Below, in pieces: positions 17,931 to 27,475 of a DNA stretch of 64,000 nt. The DNA is from CAWEYO01 sp963813315 (lineage in GTDB: Bacteria > Pseudomonadota > Alphaproteobacteria > Rhizobiales > Rhizobiaceae): contig CAWEYO010000013.1 in the NCBI GenBank assembly GCA_963813315.1, positions 275,168 through 339,167 of the forward strand, given 5' to 3'. The notes below the pieces were generated by a model that saw nothing but the letters and a program-made list of their open reading frames with translations, was not told the origin of the DNA and searched no databases. Position 1 is the stretch's first letter. Each line of letters opens with the position of its first letter. The position numbers and the translations under genes were made by a program.

Positions 17931-19499
17931 CTACTGTTCAAGTCGCTCGGTGATGCCGGCGAGCAGGACCGGGCTTGCCTGAACGGCCGTCCGCTGCATG
18001 AAGTGGAGCACCCCGCGGATGCCGCCCAGCTCCTCACCGCCGCCGGCGCGACCCGGCCCGCCATGGATCAGGTGCGGAAGCGGTGAGCCGTGACCGGTCG
18101 CCTCCTTGCCGGTGTCGCGATCGGCGAAGTAGAGGCGTCCGTGATAAGCGCCGGAACTGAGCACCGCCGCACGGGCTACCGCGGGGTCATTGGTGAAGAC
18201 AGAGGCCACCAGCGAGCCCTTGCCACGGTTGGCAAGACCGAACGCGTGGTCCAGATCTCGATAACCCATGATCGTCGATACCGGCCCGAAGGCCTCGACC
18301 GCATGAACGTTCTCCGCACCGTCCGGATCGTCGCAGGCAAAGAACATCGGCGGAACGAATGCGCCAGCCTCGCGGTCCGCGCCTTCTACGGCAAAGTCCT
18401 CGGGGTCGCCGAAAACGCGCCTTGCCTCGCTGCCTATGAACTCGGCCTTGCGCAGCACATCGGCGCGCTGCTCGAGGCTGGCCAGCGCGCCCATGCCGGT
18501 CGCCTCATTGCGAGGATCGCCGACGACCGTCGCGGCCAACCGCTCGGTGACGGCTTCCGCTACGGCTTCACGGATTGCGTCGGGAACGATGATGCGGCGT
18601 ATGGCGGTGCACTTCTGCCCGGCCTTCGTCGTCATCTCGCGATGCACTTCTTCGACGAAGAGGTCGAATTCCGGCGCGCCGGGAGCGGCATCCGGGCCGA
18701 GGACGGAGGCATTGAGCGAATCCTGTTCGGCAATGAACCGGATCGAGTTTTTCAATACGCTCCGGCTGGAACGCAGCATCGCGGCCGTTGTCGCCGATCC
18801 GGTGAAGGAGATGACGTCCTGATCGGCGAGGTGGGCGATGAGATCGCCGGTCGAGCCGGCGATAAACTGCACCGCTCCCTCAGGCAGGATGCCGGAGTTG
18901 GCGATCATCCTGAAGCAGGCTTGTGCGAGCCATGCGGTGGCCGACGCGGGCTTGACGATCGCCGGCACGCCCGCAAGCAGCGTCGGCGCAAGTTTCTCGA
19001 GCATTCCCCAGACAGGGAAGTTGAAGGCGTTAATGTGAACAGCCACGCCTTGCAAAGAGGTTGCGACATGCTGGCCGACAAAGTTGCCGCCCTTCGAGAG
19101 GTGCTCCAGCGCCCCTTCCGTGAGGATCACGTCGTCCGGCAATTCCGTTCGGCCTTTCGAGGCATAGACGAACAGCGTGGCGATGCCGCCATCGATGTCG
19201 ACTACCGAGTTTGATTTGGTGGCACCGGTGTCGTAAGACAGATCGTAAAGCGCCTCTCGGCGCTCATTCAAATATTGCGCCAGGTTCTTCAGCAGTTGCG
19301 CTCTTTCGTGAAAGGTCGTCTTGCGTAGCACGTGGCCGCCCACTTGGCGGGCGTGTTTCGCCATAGCACCGAAGTCCAATCCGTCCGCGCCGAGTTCCGC
19401 CACGACCTTGCCGGTTACGGCGCTTCTCAACTCGCTGATCCTGCCCGACGGCGGCACCCATTTGCCGGCAGCGTAGCTCTGAAGGAAGATGCGGCTCAT
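17931..19499 (-). CDS. PaaZ/BoxD-type CoA-linked semialdehyde dehydrogenase
   Basis: 522-residue NAD(P)-dependent aldehyde dehydrogenase closely resembling the N-terminal half of PaaZ, which oxidises the open-chain semialdehyde in phenylacetyl-CoA degradation, and BoxD-like 3,4-dehydroadipyl-CoA semialdehyde dehydrogenases. Shared blocks are V-A-V-H-I-N-A-F-N-F-P, F-T-G-S-A, the active-site E-Q-D-S-L-N and G-Q-K-C-T-A-I-R-R (nucleophile Cys), and the C-terminal H-G-G-P-G-R-A-G-G-G-E-E-L. The MaoC-like hydratase half of PaaZ is absent and no paa or box genes are in the window, so substrate is unassigned. Confidence 0.85.
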   Translation of the reverse strand: MSRIFLQSYAAGKWVPPSGRISELRSAVTGKVVAELGADGLDFGAMAKHARQVGGHVLRKTTFHERAQLLKNLAQYLNERREALYDLSYDTGATKSNSVVDIDGGIATLFVYASKGRTELPDDVILTEGALEHLSKGGNFVGQHVATSLQGVAVHINAFNFPVWGMLEKLAPTLLAGVPAIVKPASATAWLAQACFRMIANSGILPEGAVQFIAGSTGDLIAHLADQDVISFTGSATTAAMLRSSRSVLKNSIRFIAEQDSLNASVLGPDAAPGAPEFDLFVEEVHREMTTKAGQKCTAIRRIIVPDAIREAVAEAVTERLAATVVGDPRNEATGMGALASLEQRADVLRKAEFIGSEARRVFGDPEDFAVEGADREAGAFVPPMFFACDDPDGAENVHAVEAFGPVSTIMGYRDLDHAFGLANRGKGSLVASVFTNDPAVARAAVLSSGAYHGRLYFADRDTGKEATGHGSPLPHLIHGGPGRAGGGEELGGIRGVLHFMQRTAVQASPVLLAGITERLEQ

Positions 19500-19672
19500 G
19501 CGGAAACCAACCTTACGGTGCGACGCACTCTACACTTGCGCCAAGCGATGCGAAACGCCGGAAGGAGGCATCAGCGGCCGCCGCCGTCACACGCGGCCGC
19601 GGCGCGGCCAAATGCGTCCAAAAGGACACGCGGCGCTGTAGGGTGTGTGTTGAGATTCGGGTCAGGCCGAGC

Positions 19673-21325
19673 CTATCGCCCCTCCCTGATGTCGGTCAGC
19701 GTGCGGGTCGGCGTGATTGCTTCTGGGTCGAGCTTGATTTCGATGATTGCCGGCCTACGGCTGGCTATTGCCCGCTCGAAGGCGGGCGCGAAACCGGCCG
19801 TCTCTTCCACCGTTTCGCCGTGTCCGCCGTAGGCTCGGGCAAGCGCGGCAAAGTCCGGATTCTTCAGGTCCGTCGCGATCACGCGGCTGGGATACTCCCG
19901 CTCCTGATGCATGCGAATCGTGCCGTAAGTGCCGTTGTTGACGACGATCACAATGATCGGCAAATCGTATTGGACAGCTGTCGCGAACTCTTGGCCATTC
20001 ATCATGAAGCAGCCGTCGCCGGCAAACGCGATGACCTCGCGATCCGGGAAGAGCGCCTTTGCGGCAACTGCCGCAGGTGTGCCGTAGCCCATAGAGCCCG
20101 AAGTGGGAGCTGCCTGCGTCTGGAATCGGCGAAAGCGGTGGAAGCGATGGACCCACGTCGTATAGTTGCCAGCACCGTTGGCGAGGATCGCGTCGTCCGG
20201 CAGAACGGATTCCAGATAGTTCATGATGGGACCCATCTGGACGGCGCCGGGTCCGGTCTCGGGCGGTGTCGACCAGTCGAGATACTGACTGTGCAGACGT
20301 TCGGTCCCGCCCGCCCATACGGGCGTGGCGACGGGCTTCAGCTTCGCAAATGCTGCAGAGAATGCTTCGGGTGTCGCGTTGATTGCGAGCGCAGGCCGAT
20401 AGACCCGGCCGAGTTCATTAGCGTCGGCGTGAACATGTACCAGCGTCTGGTCCGGGTAGGGGCTCTTCAGAAGCGTGTAGTCGGCCGACGGCACTTCGCC
20501 GAACCTGCCGCCGACGAGAAGCACGAGATCGGCCTGCTTGATCGCGGTCGACAGCGCGGGGTTTGGTCCAAGGCCGATATCGCCTGCATAGTTCGGATGC
20601 AGATGGTCGAACAGCATCTGCCGGCGGTAGGTGACGCCGACCGGCAGCGCCCAGGCCTCGACTGACTTTTCGAGGCTCGATCTCGCCTCAGCGCTCCAGC
20701 GCGAGCCGCCGAGGATCATGAACGGGCGCTTCGCCTCGCCCAGCAGCGCAGCCAATCCTTGCAGCTCGCCTTCGCCGGGCGATGTCTCGACCGGCGTTGC
20801 CGGCAGCGCATCGGGCGCTTCGACCAGCGCAGTCAGCATGTCCTCCGGGAGCGATATGACGACCGGACCGGGGCGGCCGGAGGTGGCAACGGCAAACGCG
20901 CGTGTCACGAGTTCCGGGATGCGCGCGGCGTCGTCGATCTCCACCACCCATTTGGCCATGTCGCCGAAGAAGCGCTTGTAATCGACTTCCTGAAAGGCCT
21001 CGCGCTCGCGGGCGTGGGCAGCCACCTGGCCAATGAACAGGATAAGCGGCGAAGAATCCTGCATGGCGATGTGGACACCCGCCGAAGCGTTGGTTGCACC
21101 GGGACCGCGGGTGACGAAGCAGACGCCCGGCCTGCCGGTCAGCCGTCCGTGGCAATCCGCCATCATCGCGGCGCCACCTTCCTGGCGGCAGACGATGGTG
21201 CGGATGCGGCGCGAATCATGCAGCGCGTCGAGCACCGCGAGGTAGGACTCGCCCGGCACGCAATAGATGCGGTCGACGCTGTTGGCTTCAAGCGCTTCGA
21301 CAATCAGTTTTCCGCCGGTTTTCAT
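19673..21325 (-). CDS. Thiamine pyrophosphate-dependent enzyme, acetolactate synthase-like
   Basis: 550-residue protein with the three-domain layout of the acetolactate synthase family. The catalytic Glu lies in C-R-Q-E-G-G-A-A (about residue 50), and the TPP/Mg motif starts A-G-D-G-C-F-M and ends V-N-N-G-T-Y. No small regulatory subunit is nearby, so this is probably not the biosynthetic IlvB but a decarboxylase or carboligase of unknown substrate. Its ATG overlaps the stop of the CoA-transferase gene (ATGA at 21322-21325), so the two are made together. The 173 bases before the aldehyde dehydrogenase hold a GC-rich repeat remnant. Confidence 0.8.
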   Translation of the reverse strand: MKTGGKLIVEALEANSVDRIYCVPGESYLAVLDALHDSRRIRTIVCRQEGGAAMMADCHGRLTGRPGVCFVTRGPGATNASAGVHIAMQDSSPLILFIGQVAAHAREREAFQEVDYKRFFGDMAKWVVEIDDAARIPELVTRAFAVATSGRPGPVVISLPEDMLTALVEAPDALPATPVETSPGEGELQGLAALLGEAKRPFMILGGSRWSAEARSSLEKSVEAWALPVGVTYRRQMLFDHLHPNYAGDIGLGPNPALSTAIKQADLVLLVGGRFGEVPSADYTLLKSPYPDQTLVHVHADANELGRVYRPALAINATPEAFSAAFAKLKPVATPVWAGGTERLHSQYLDWSTPPETGPGAVQMGPIMNYLESVLPDDAILANGAGNYTTWVHRFHRFRRFQTQAAPTSGSMGYGTPAAVAAKALFPDREVIAFAGDGCFMMNGQEFATAVQYDLPIIVIVVNNGTYGTIRMHQEREYPSRVIATDLKNPDFAALARAYGGHGETVEETAGFAPAFERAIASRRPAIIEIKLDPEAITPTRTLTDIREGR

Positions 21326-22497
21326 TCGCCTTGCTTCTCCAGTTCCGCGAGGATCTCCGCAGTGTGCTCGCCGAGGCGCGGCGAAGGTCGATGATAGGCA
21401 AGCGGCGTTTCAGACATCAGCATCGGCGCTCGCACAGAGGGCAAGCTGTTGCCGTGGCCGTCGTCAAGATCGAGCCGCATCCCCCGCGCAATCGTCTGGG
21501 GATCGGCAAACATCTCGCCGATCGTATTAATCGGACTTGCCGGTACATTTGCGGCCTCGAGCGCGGCAAGAAGCGGCGTACGATCGAGAAACGCCAGGCG
21601 CTCGATCATCCGGTCGCGCAGGCGAGCGCGATTGACGACGCGGGCAGCGTTGGTGGCGAAGTCCAGGTCGTCCGGCAGATCATTCAGGCCGACCACCTGG
21701 CAGAAGCGCTGGAACTGGCTGTCATTGCCGACCGCCAGGATAATGTGGCCGTCCCTGACCGGCACCACCTCGTAGGGTGCGATGTTCATGTGGGCATTGC
21801 CCATCTGCACCGGCGATTTGCCGGAGACCAGAAAGTTGAGGTTCTGGTTGCCAAGCACCGAAATCTGCGTGTCGAAGAGCGCCATATCGATGTACTGGCC
21901 CTGACCTGTGCGCTCGCAATGGCGCAGCGCCGCCTGAATGGCGATGACCGAATAGAGCCCGGTGAAGATGTCGGAAATGGCGACGCCGGCCTTTTGTGGC
22001 TCTCCGCCGGGTGCGCCAGTGATCGACATCATGCCGGCCATGCCCTGAATGATGAAATCATAGCCTGGTCGCGGAGCGTAAGGGCCGTCCTGGCCGAAGC
22101 CTGTGATCGAGCAGTAGACAAGGCGGGGGTTGAGCTTCCGCAGGCTCTCGTAGTCGAGCCCGTATTTCTTCAACCCGCCGAGCTTGAAGTTTTCGATCAG
22201 GACGTCCGCGGTGGCAGCCAGCTTGCGGATAGCCTCAGCGCCTTCCGTTGTGGAGAAGTCGATTGCCGCAGAGCGCTTGCCACGGTTGCAGCAGTGATAA
22301 TAGGCGGCGAAGAGGTTCTCGCCATCATGGCTCATGACGAAGGGCGGGCCCCATTTGCGCGTGTCGTCGCCGCCATCAGGGCTCTCGACCTTGATGACGT
22401 CGGCCCCAAGGTCAGCAAGGAGCTGACCGGCCCATGGACCGGCAAGTATGCGCGCCAGTTCGATGACGCGGATGCCTTTCAACGGGGGGTCAGCCAT
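21322..22497 (-). CDS. CaiB/BaiF family CoA-transferase
   Basis: Class III CoA-transferase, 391 residues, moving CoA between carboxylic acids. It has the N-terminal G-I-R-V-I-E-L-A-R-I-L-A-G-P block, the N-F-K-L-G motif and G-Y-D-F-I-I-Q, where the catalytic Asp of this family normally lies (about residue 166). Acyl partners cannot be read from the sequence. It is the first gene of a leftward unit with the TPP-dependent enzyme and possibly the aldehyde dehydrogenase, suggesting a small acyl-CoA pathway. Confidence 0.87.
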   Translation of the reverse strand: MADPPLKGIRVIELARILAGPWAGQLLADLGADVIKVESPDGGDDTRKWGPPFVMSHDGENLFAAYYHCCNRGKRSAAIDFSTTEGAEAIRKLAATADVLIENFKLGGLKKYGLDYESLRKLNPRLVYCSITGFGQDGPYAPRPGYDFIIQGMAGMMSITGAPGGEPQKAGVAISDIFTGLYSVIAIQAALRHCERTGQGQYIDMALFDTQISVLGNQNLNFLVSGKSPVQMGNAHMNIAPYEVVPVRDGHIILAVGNDSQFQRFCQVVGLNDLPDDLDFATNAARVVNRARLRDRMIERLAFLDRTPLLAALEAANVPASPINTIGEMFADPQTIARGMRLDLDDGHGNSLPSVRAPMLMSETPLAYHRPSPRLGEHTAEILAELEKQGE

Positions 22498-22597
22498 TTT
22501 GCACCGTCAAATCTCGAAGTTGGCGAAGTGACTAGCTAACAAATCCCGCATGGCGCTGTCACGCTGATTGGATCAGGCCAGCGGTGGCGCGGGCACA

Positions 22598-23530
22598 TCA
22601 ATGCGACGCCGCTGCCTTAGCCCAAGCGGCGAAATCCTCCGTGATGAGGTCCCGGTTCAATTCGTTGAGGGATTTATGGCGCGTTTCCGGATAGATGGTT
22701 GAAACGACATGGGAAAAGCCCATGCGCCTCATGCGCGATGCCAGATCGGAGATCGCCTTGCCGCCGCCCGTGGAGGCATCGGCCGCTCCACCGACGAGAT
22801 TGAACGGCAGGTCTTTTCGGACGGCGGAAAAATTCCTGTCGTCGGCACCGTAAAAAACGAAACCGAAAAGATCGCGCCAGAGCGAGACGGAAGCATTCCA
22901 GCCGCAGAGCGGATCCGCGACATACGCGTCGACCTCCGTCGGATCGCGCGACAGCCAGTCGAAATCGGTGCGGGGGTCGGGGACCTTTCGCGCCCAATCC
23001 TCGAATGTGAGCTTCGGCAGGATGCGGGAAGGAACATCGGACCCGAGCCGAAAGCGCTCGAAGGCAAGCAGGACCTGGGCGACACGGCCGAGCAGACCGG
23101 CGGAAAAGTTGGCGTTCCACACCGCAGCGGCCTCCAAGTGCGCGGAGTGGCGCAGCACATAGTTGAGCGTAACGATGCCGCCCATCGAATGACCAAAGAC
23201 GATGACGGGAAGGCCGGGGCTCTCCTTGGCGATCAGGTCGTGCACGGCGTCAATGTCGTCCAGGACCAGTGCGCCTCCGTCCTTCGGCCCGAACATGCCG
23301 CGCGGTGCGTCGGGCGCTTTCGTGTGCCCGTGGCCACGATGATCGTGCGCATAAGTATGAAAGCCATGCGCTGCCATGGCATCAGCAAAGCGACCGTAAC
23401 GGGCGGCATGTTCGGCAAGCCCGTGGTTGATCTGAATAACGCCGCGCGCGCCGCCTCCGGCACGCCGCGTATACAGATTGAGCATGGCGCCCGTCGGCGA
23501 CGGGTACGCCCTCCGGCTGTCGAATGGCAT
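22598..23530 (-). CDS. Alpha/beta hydrolase, monoacylglycerol lipase/lysophospholipase-like
   Basis: 310-residue alpha/beta hydrolase of the Hydrolase_4 type. The nucleophile elbow is G-H-S-M-G-G, the oxyanion region N-H-G-L-A-E-H-A-x-R-Y, and H-D-H-R-G-H-G-H follows the early strand. The catalytic His is probably in P-E-T-R-H-K-S-L-N-E, typical of lysophospholipase L2-like proteins. The start ATG is preceded by GGGGAGGAG at ideal spacing. No signal peptide, so cytoplasmic. Divergent from ettA. Confidence 0.85.
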   Translation of the reverse strand: MPFDSRRAYPSPTGAMLNLYTRRAGGGARGVIQINHGLAEHAARYGRFADAMAAHGFHTYAHDHRGHGHTKAPDAPRGMFGPKDGGALVLDDIDAVHDLIAKESPGLPVIVFGHSMGGIVTLNYVLRHSAHLEAAAVWNANFSAGLLGRVAQVLLAFERFRLGSDVPSRILPKLTFEDWARKVPDPRTDFDWLSRDPTEVDAYVADPLCGWNASVSLWRDLFGFVFYGADDRNFSAVRKDLPFNLVGGAADASTGGGKAISDLASRMRRMGFSHVVSTIYPETRHKSLNELNRDLITEDFAAWAKAAASH

Positions 23531-23787
23531 GAAGCTCCTCCCCTCGAGAGACTGTTCGTCAGAGGACGGCGAGCGTCAAGAGGGGCTTCACGCGGGTGTC
23601 GACCTACTGTCCGGCGCAGCGACGGCGCCCGGCTTTGCCGACGCGGCATACGGTCACTTCGCGGCGCGGCGACCTGGCCGATCTCGAGGCGGTGCGCGGC
23701 TGAGTGCAGCAAAATCCGATTGCCGTTACAGACGCCATCGCCTACATAGCGCGCAAACTTCCGCAAACTTTGACAGGAAATGCGCGC

Positions 23788-25437
23788 GTGGCACGCCAGT
23801 TCATCTATCACATGTCTGGGCTCAATAAGGCCTATGGCACCAAAAAGGTGCTCGAGAACATCCACCTTTCCTTCTACCCCGATGCGAAGATCGGCATTCT
23901 GGGTCCGAACGGCGCAGGCAAGTCCACTGTGCTTAAGATCATGGCGGGCATGGACAAGGAATATTCCGGTGAGGCCTGGCTCGCCGAAGGAGCGACTGTC
24001 GGCTATCTGGCGCAAGAACCGGTCCTCGATTCGAAGAAGTCGGTCTTCGAGAATATTATGGACGGCGTCGCCAAGAAGACGGCCATCATCGAGCGCTACA
24101 ATGAGCTGATGATGAACTATTCCGACGAGACGGCGGAAGAGTCGGCGCATCTCCAGGATGAGATGGACCGGCTGAACTTGTGGGACCTCGAACAGCAGAT
24201 CGAAATGGCTATGGAAGCGCTGGGGTGCCCGCCGAAGGATGCGGACGTGACCAAGCTTTCGGGCGGCGAACGCCGCCGCGTCGCGCTTTGCCAGCTCTTG
24301 CTGCGCCAGCCCGACCTGCTGCTGCTCGACGAACCGACCAACCATCTGGACGCCGAAACGACGGCATGGCTGGAAAAGCATCTGCGTGCCTATCCGGGCG
24401 CTGTGATGATCATCACCCACGACCGCTACTTCCTGGACAATGTCACCGGCTGGATTCTCGAACTCGATCGTGGTCGCGGCATTCCTTACGAAGGCAACTA
24501 CACTGCCTACCTGGAATCCAAGGCCAAGCGCCTGAGGCAGGAGGGCCGCGAGGACGACGCGCGCCAACGTGCCATCAGCCGCGAGCGCGAGTGGATTGCG
24601 TCCAGCCCCAAGGCCCGTCAGACCAAGTCCAAGGCGCGCATCAAGGCATTCGAAGAGTTGCTCGACGCGGCAGACAAGAGACGGCCGACCAACTCTCAAA
24701 TCGTCATTCCGCATGGCGAGCGGCTGGGCAATGTGGTGATCGAGGTCGACGGCCTGTCGAAGGGCTATGGCGAGACCCTGCTGATCGAGGACCTGGAATT
24801 CAAGCTGCCGCCCGGTGGCATTGTCGGCGTCATAGGGCCGAACGGCGCGGGCAAGACGACGCTGTTCAGGATGATCACCGGGCAGGAAAAGCCCGACGAT
24901 GGCGCGATCCGCATCGGCGAGACCGTAAAGCTCGGCTATGTCGACCAGAGCCGCGACGCGCTCAACCCGAACAAGACGGTGTGGGAGGAGATTTCGGGCG
25001 GCGCCGAAGTGGTGAAGCTTGGCAAGCACGAGGCCAATACCCGCGCCTATTGTTCGTCGTTCAATTTCCGTGGCGGTGACCAGCAGCAGAAGGTCGGCAA
25101 CCTTTCGGGCGGCCAGCGCAACCGCGTGCACCTCGCCAAGATGCTGAAGACTGGCGGCAATGTGCTGCTGCTCGACGAACCGACTAACGACCTGGATACC
25201 GAAACGCTGGCGGCGCTCGAAGACGCGCTGGAAAACTTCGCCGGATGCGCCGTGATCATCAGCCACGATCGCATGTTCCTTGACCGGCTGGCGACGCACA
25301 TCCTCGCCTTTGAAGGTGACAGCCATGTCGAATGGTTCGAAGGCAACTTCGAAGATTATGAGCAGGATAAGATCCGCCGCCTCGGCCCCGAAAGCGTCAA
25401 TCCACACAGGATGACGTACAAGAGGCTGACGCGGTAG
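23788..25437 (+). CDS. ettA: Energy-dependent translational throttle protein EttA (ABC-F)
   Basis: Soluble tandem ABC ATPase that binds the ribosomal E site and gates the first peptide bond according to the ATP/ADP ratio. 549 residues with two nucleotide-binding domains (Walker A G-P-N-G-A-G-K-S-T and G-P-N-G-A-G-K-T-T; signatures L-S-G-G-E and L-S-G-G-Q) and the arm and linker insertions of the EttA subgroup. The start is taken as GTG 23788 (M-A-R-Q-F-I-Y), with AGGAAA eight bases upstream; a longer frame from 23704 has no similarity. EttA is widely conserved in proteobacteria at this length. Confidence 0.95.
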   Translation: MARQFIYHMSGLNKAYGTKKVLENIHLSFYPDAKIGILGPNGAGKSTVLKIMAGMDKEYSGEAWLAEGATVGYLAQEPVLDSKKSVFENIMDGVAKKTAIIERYNELMMNYSDETAEESAHLQDEMDRLNLWDLEQQIEMAMEALGCPPKDADVTKLSGGERRRVALCQLLLRQPDLLLLDEPTNHLDAETTAWLEKHLRAYPGAVMIITHDRYFLDNVTGWILELDRGRGIPYEGNYTAYLESKAKRLRQEGREDDARQRAISREREWIASSPKARQTKSKARIKAFEELLDAADKRRPTNSQIVIPHGERLGNVVIEVDGLSKGYGETLLIEDLEFKLPPGGIVGVIGPNGAGKTTLFRMITGQEKPDDGAIRIGETVKLGYVDQSRDALNPNKTVWEEISGGAEVVKLGKHEANTRAYCSSFNFRGGDQQQKVGNLSGGQRNRVHLAKMLKTGGNVLLLDEPTNDLDTETLAALEDALENFAGCAVIISHDRMFLDRLATHILAFEGDSHVEWFEGNFEDYEQDKIRRLGPESVNPHRMTYKRLTR

Positions 25438-25585
25438 AGGCTCTTGCAGCGGAGCACCCGGGGCCACCATGCCTTTGCAACCCGGTTAAACTGGCCTAAA
25501 CCGCTTGCATGCAATCATCGACCTAGGTTCTGTGGGGGAGCGGACCGCAATCACGGCGATTTGCGCCAATGGGACAACCAGCAGA

Positions 25586-26707
25586 ATGAATCGCGTCATC
25601 ATCAGCGGCATCGGCGTCGAAATCCCCGAAGCATCGATCACCAACGAAGATCTGGTCGCGAGTTTCAATGACTGGGTGGGCATAGAGAACGCGCGGCGGG
25701 CGGCCACGGGCGAGGAACCGCTGCAGAAATCGAACAGCGAGTTCATCGTCCATGCCTCCGGCGTGAAAAAGCGGCATGTCATCGAGCGTGAGGGCATTCT
25801 CGACCCGGCCCGCATGGCACCGCGCATTCCGCCGCGTCCGGACGACGCACTCTCAGTGGAGGCTGAGTTCGGCATAGCCTCGGCAAAACGCGCGCTCGCT
25901 CATGCGGGGCGCGAGGCCGCCGATATCGACATGGTAATCTGTGCGGCTTCGCATCACCAGCGGCCCTATCCTGCCATCGCGATCGAAATCCAGGACGCGC
26001 TCGGTGCGAAAGGTGCGGGCTTCGACATGGGGCTGGGCTGCTCCTCGGCCGCGGCGGGGCTGCACGTGGCGGTCAATCTGGTGCGGACCGGTGCTCAGAA
26101 GCGCGTGTTGGTCGTGACACCGGAGATCATCACCGGCCATCTGAATTTTCGCGATCGGCAAACTCACTTTATATTCGGAGACGCCTCGACTTCGATGATC
26201 GTTGAAGCAATCGGCGAAGGCGAGATGCGTCCAGGCCGCTTCGAAGTGGTCGATACGCGAAACTGGACGCAGTTTTCCAACAACATCCGGACAAATCTGG
26301 GCTATCTGACGCGCACGGCATCCGACGACCCCTACATGATTTCGATGGAAGGGAACATGATCAAGCAGGTCGGCAACAAGGTATTCAAGGAAGTGACGGT
26401 AGCCGGCCACAGCTTCATCGTGAATTTCCTTGCCGAGCACGGTCTCACCCCGCAAGGCATCCGCCGTTTCTGGCTGCACCAGGCAAACGCGCGCATGAAC
26501 GCGATGATCCTGAAACTCGCCTTCGGTCATGAGGTGGGCCACGACCGCGCACCTATGGTGCTGGAGCGGCTGGGCAATACGGCTGCAGCCGGCGCGATCA
26601 TCGCGCTCAGCGAGAACCACGCCGACATGAAGCCCGGAGACTACGGCCTGATCTGCGCCTTCGGCGCCGGCTATTCGATTGGCGGTGCGCTGGTCAGGAT
26701 GATGTAG
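25586..26707 (+). CDS. Beta-ketoacyl-ACP synthase III-like protein
   Basis: Thiolase-fold condensing enzyme of the FabH type, 373 residues. The catalytic triad is visible: Cys152 (G-L-G-C-S-S-A-A-A-G), His298 (W-L-H-Q-A-N) and Asn331 (L-G-N-T-A-A-A-G). It is longer than housekeeping FabH (about 320 residues), with an insertion near residues 35-90, so it belongs to a long KAS III-like subgroup common in rhizobia; the substrate is not known. The upstream frame extension to 25505 is not supported. Confidence 0.85.
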   Translation: MNRVIISGIGVEIPEASITNEDLVASFNDWVGIENARRAATGEEPLQKSNSEFIVHASGVKKRHVIEREGILDPARMAPRIPPRPDDALSVEAEFGIASAKRALAHAGREAADIDMVICAASHHQRPYPAIAIEIQDALGAKGAGFDMGLGCSSAAAGLHVAVNLVRTGAQKRVLVVTPEIITGHLNFRDRQTHFIFGDASTSMIVEAIGEGEMRPGRFEVVDTRNWTQFSNNIRTNLGYLTRTASDDPYMISMEGNMIKQVGNKVFKEVTVAGHSFIVNFLAEHGLTPQGIRRFWLHQANARMNAMILKLAFGHEVGHDRAPMVLERLGNTAAAGAIIALSENHADMKPGDYGLICAFGAGYSIGGALVRMM

Positions 26708-26835
26708 AGCCGCCCAATTGTCCAGGACACCAGCTCTCTGAGAGCCATAAGCTTCGGTCATCGACCAATCAGCCGAATTGACTGGATCTTTGCTATTTTC
26801 GCTCGCATTTTCCGCGTTCGAAAAAGGGAATGGCA

Positions 26836-27450
26836 ATGCTCGAAAATGTGACACGCGGCACCGAACTTGAAATCGTGCCGGCCAGCAAGCTTGCAGCCAA
26901 GGTGGCCGGATTGTTTCTCGCGCCGTTCGATCACTTCGTGACGAGCGCGACAGAAGAGCTTCGTGTCGGCTTCGAAGGAATCGAGGGCGATTTCCACGCC
27001 GGCCATACACGGCGATCGGGCGGCCGCGAACCGTGGTATCCGCGCGGCATGGAAATGCGCAACGAACGCCAGCTCTCGATCGTGGCGCCCGACGAATTGG
27101 CAGCGATCGCCAAAGCCATGGACATTGCGGAGGTAAAGTCCGAGTGGATTGGCGCCAACCTGCTCATCGCAGGGGTGCCGCGGCTTTCGATGCTGCCTTC
27201 GGGCACAATGCTCTTTTTCAAGGGCGGAGCGACACTGAAGGTGGATTCACAGAACGGTCCCTGCCGGTTCTCCGGCCGTTCGGTCGCCGAGCACGCCGGG
27301 ATGGCCGATCACGAAGGGGGGTCGCTGCTCTTCCCGAAAGCAGCAAGGCGGATGCGCGGCCTTGTCGCCTGGGTGGAGAAGCCGGGCGTGATCAGGGATG
27401 GGGAAGACGTTTCGATACGGATCCCGGAGCAGTGGATCTATCGCGCCTGA
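26836..27450 (+). CDS. MOSC domain-containing protein
   Basis: About 204 residues with a single MOSC domain, the sulfur-carrier fold of molybdenum cofactor sulfurase C-termini and YiiM-like proteins. G-D-F-H-A-G-H, the central R-x-x-S-I-V-A block and the cysteine-bearing N-G-P-C-R-F-S-G are visible. Substrate unknown. ATG 26836 is preferred over ATG 26830 because the AAGGG site then has a 7-base spacer. Converges on the DUF2293 gene with only 25 bases between. Confidence 0.8.
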   Translation: MLENVTRGTELEIVPASKLAAKVAGLFLAPFDHFVTSATEELRVGFEGIEGDFHAGHTRRSGGREPWYPRGMEMRNERQLSIVAPDELAAIAKAMDIAEVKSEWIGANLLIAGVPRLSMLPSGTMLFFKGGATLKVDSQNGPCRFSGRSVAEHAGMADHEGGSLLFPKAARRMRGLVAWVEKPGVIRDGEDVSIRIPEQWIYRA

Positions 27451-27475
27451 CCGATCTCAGGCGGGTTTTGTGCCG

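Noticed and set aside
23233..25470. 745-codon open frame on the minus strand
   Set aside because: Antisense to ettA and the hydrolase region; low-complexity R/L/V/H-rich translation without family features.
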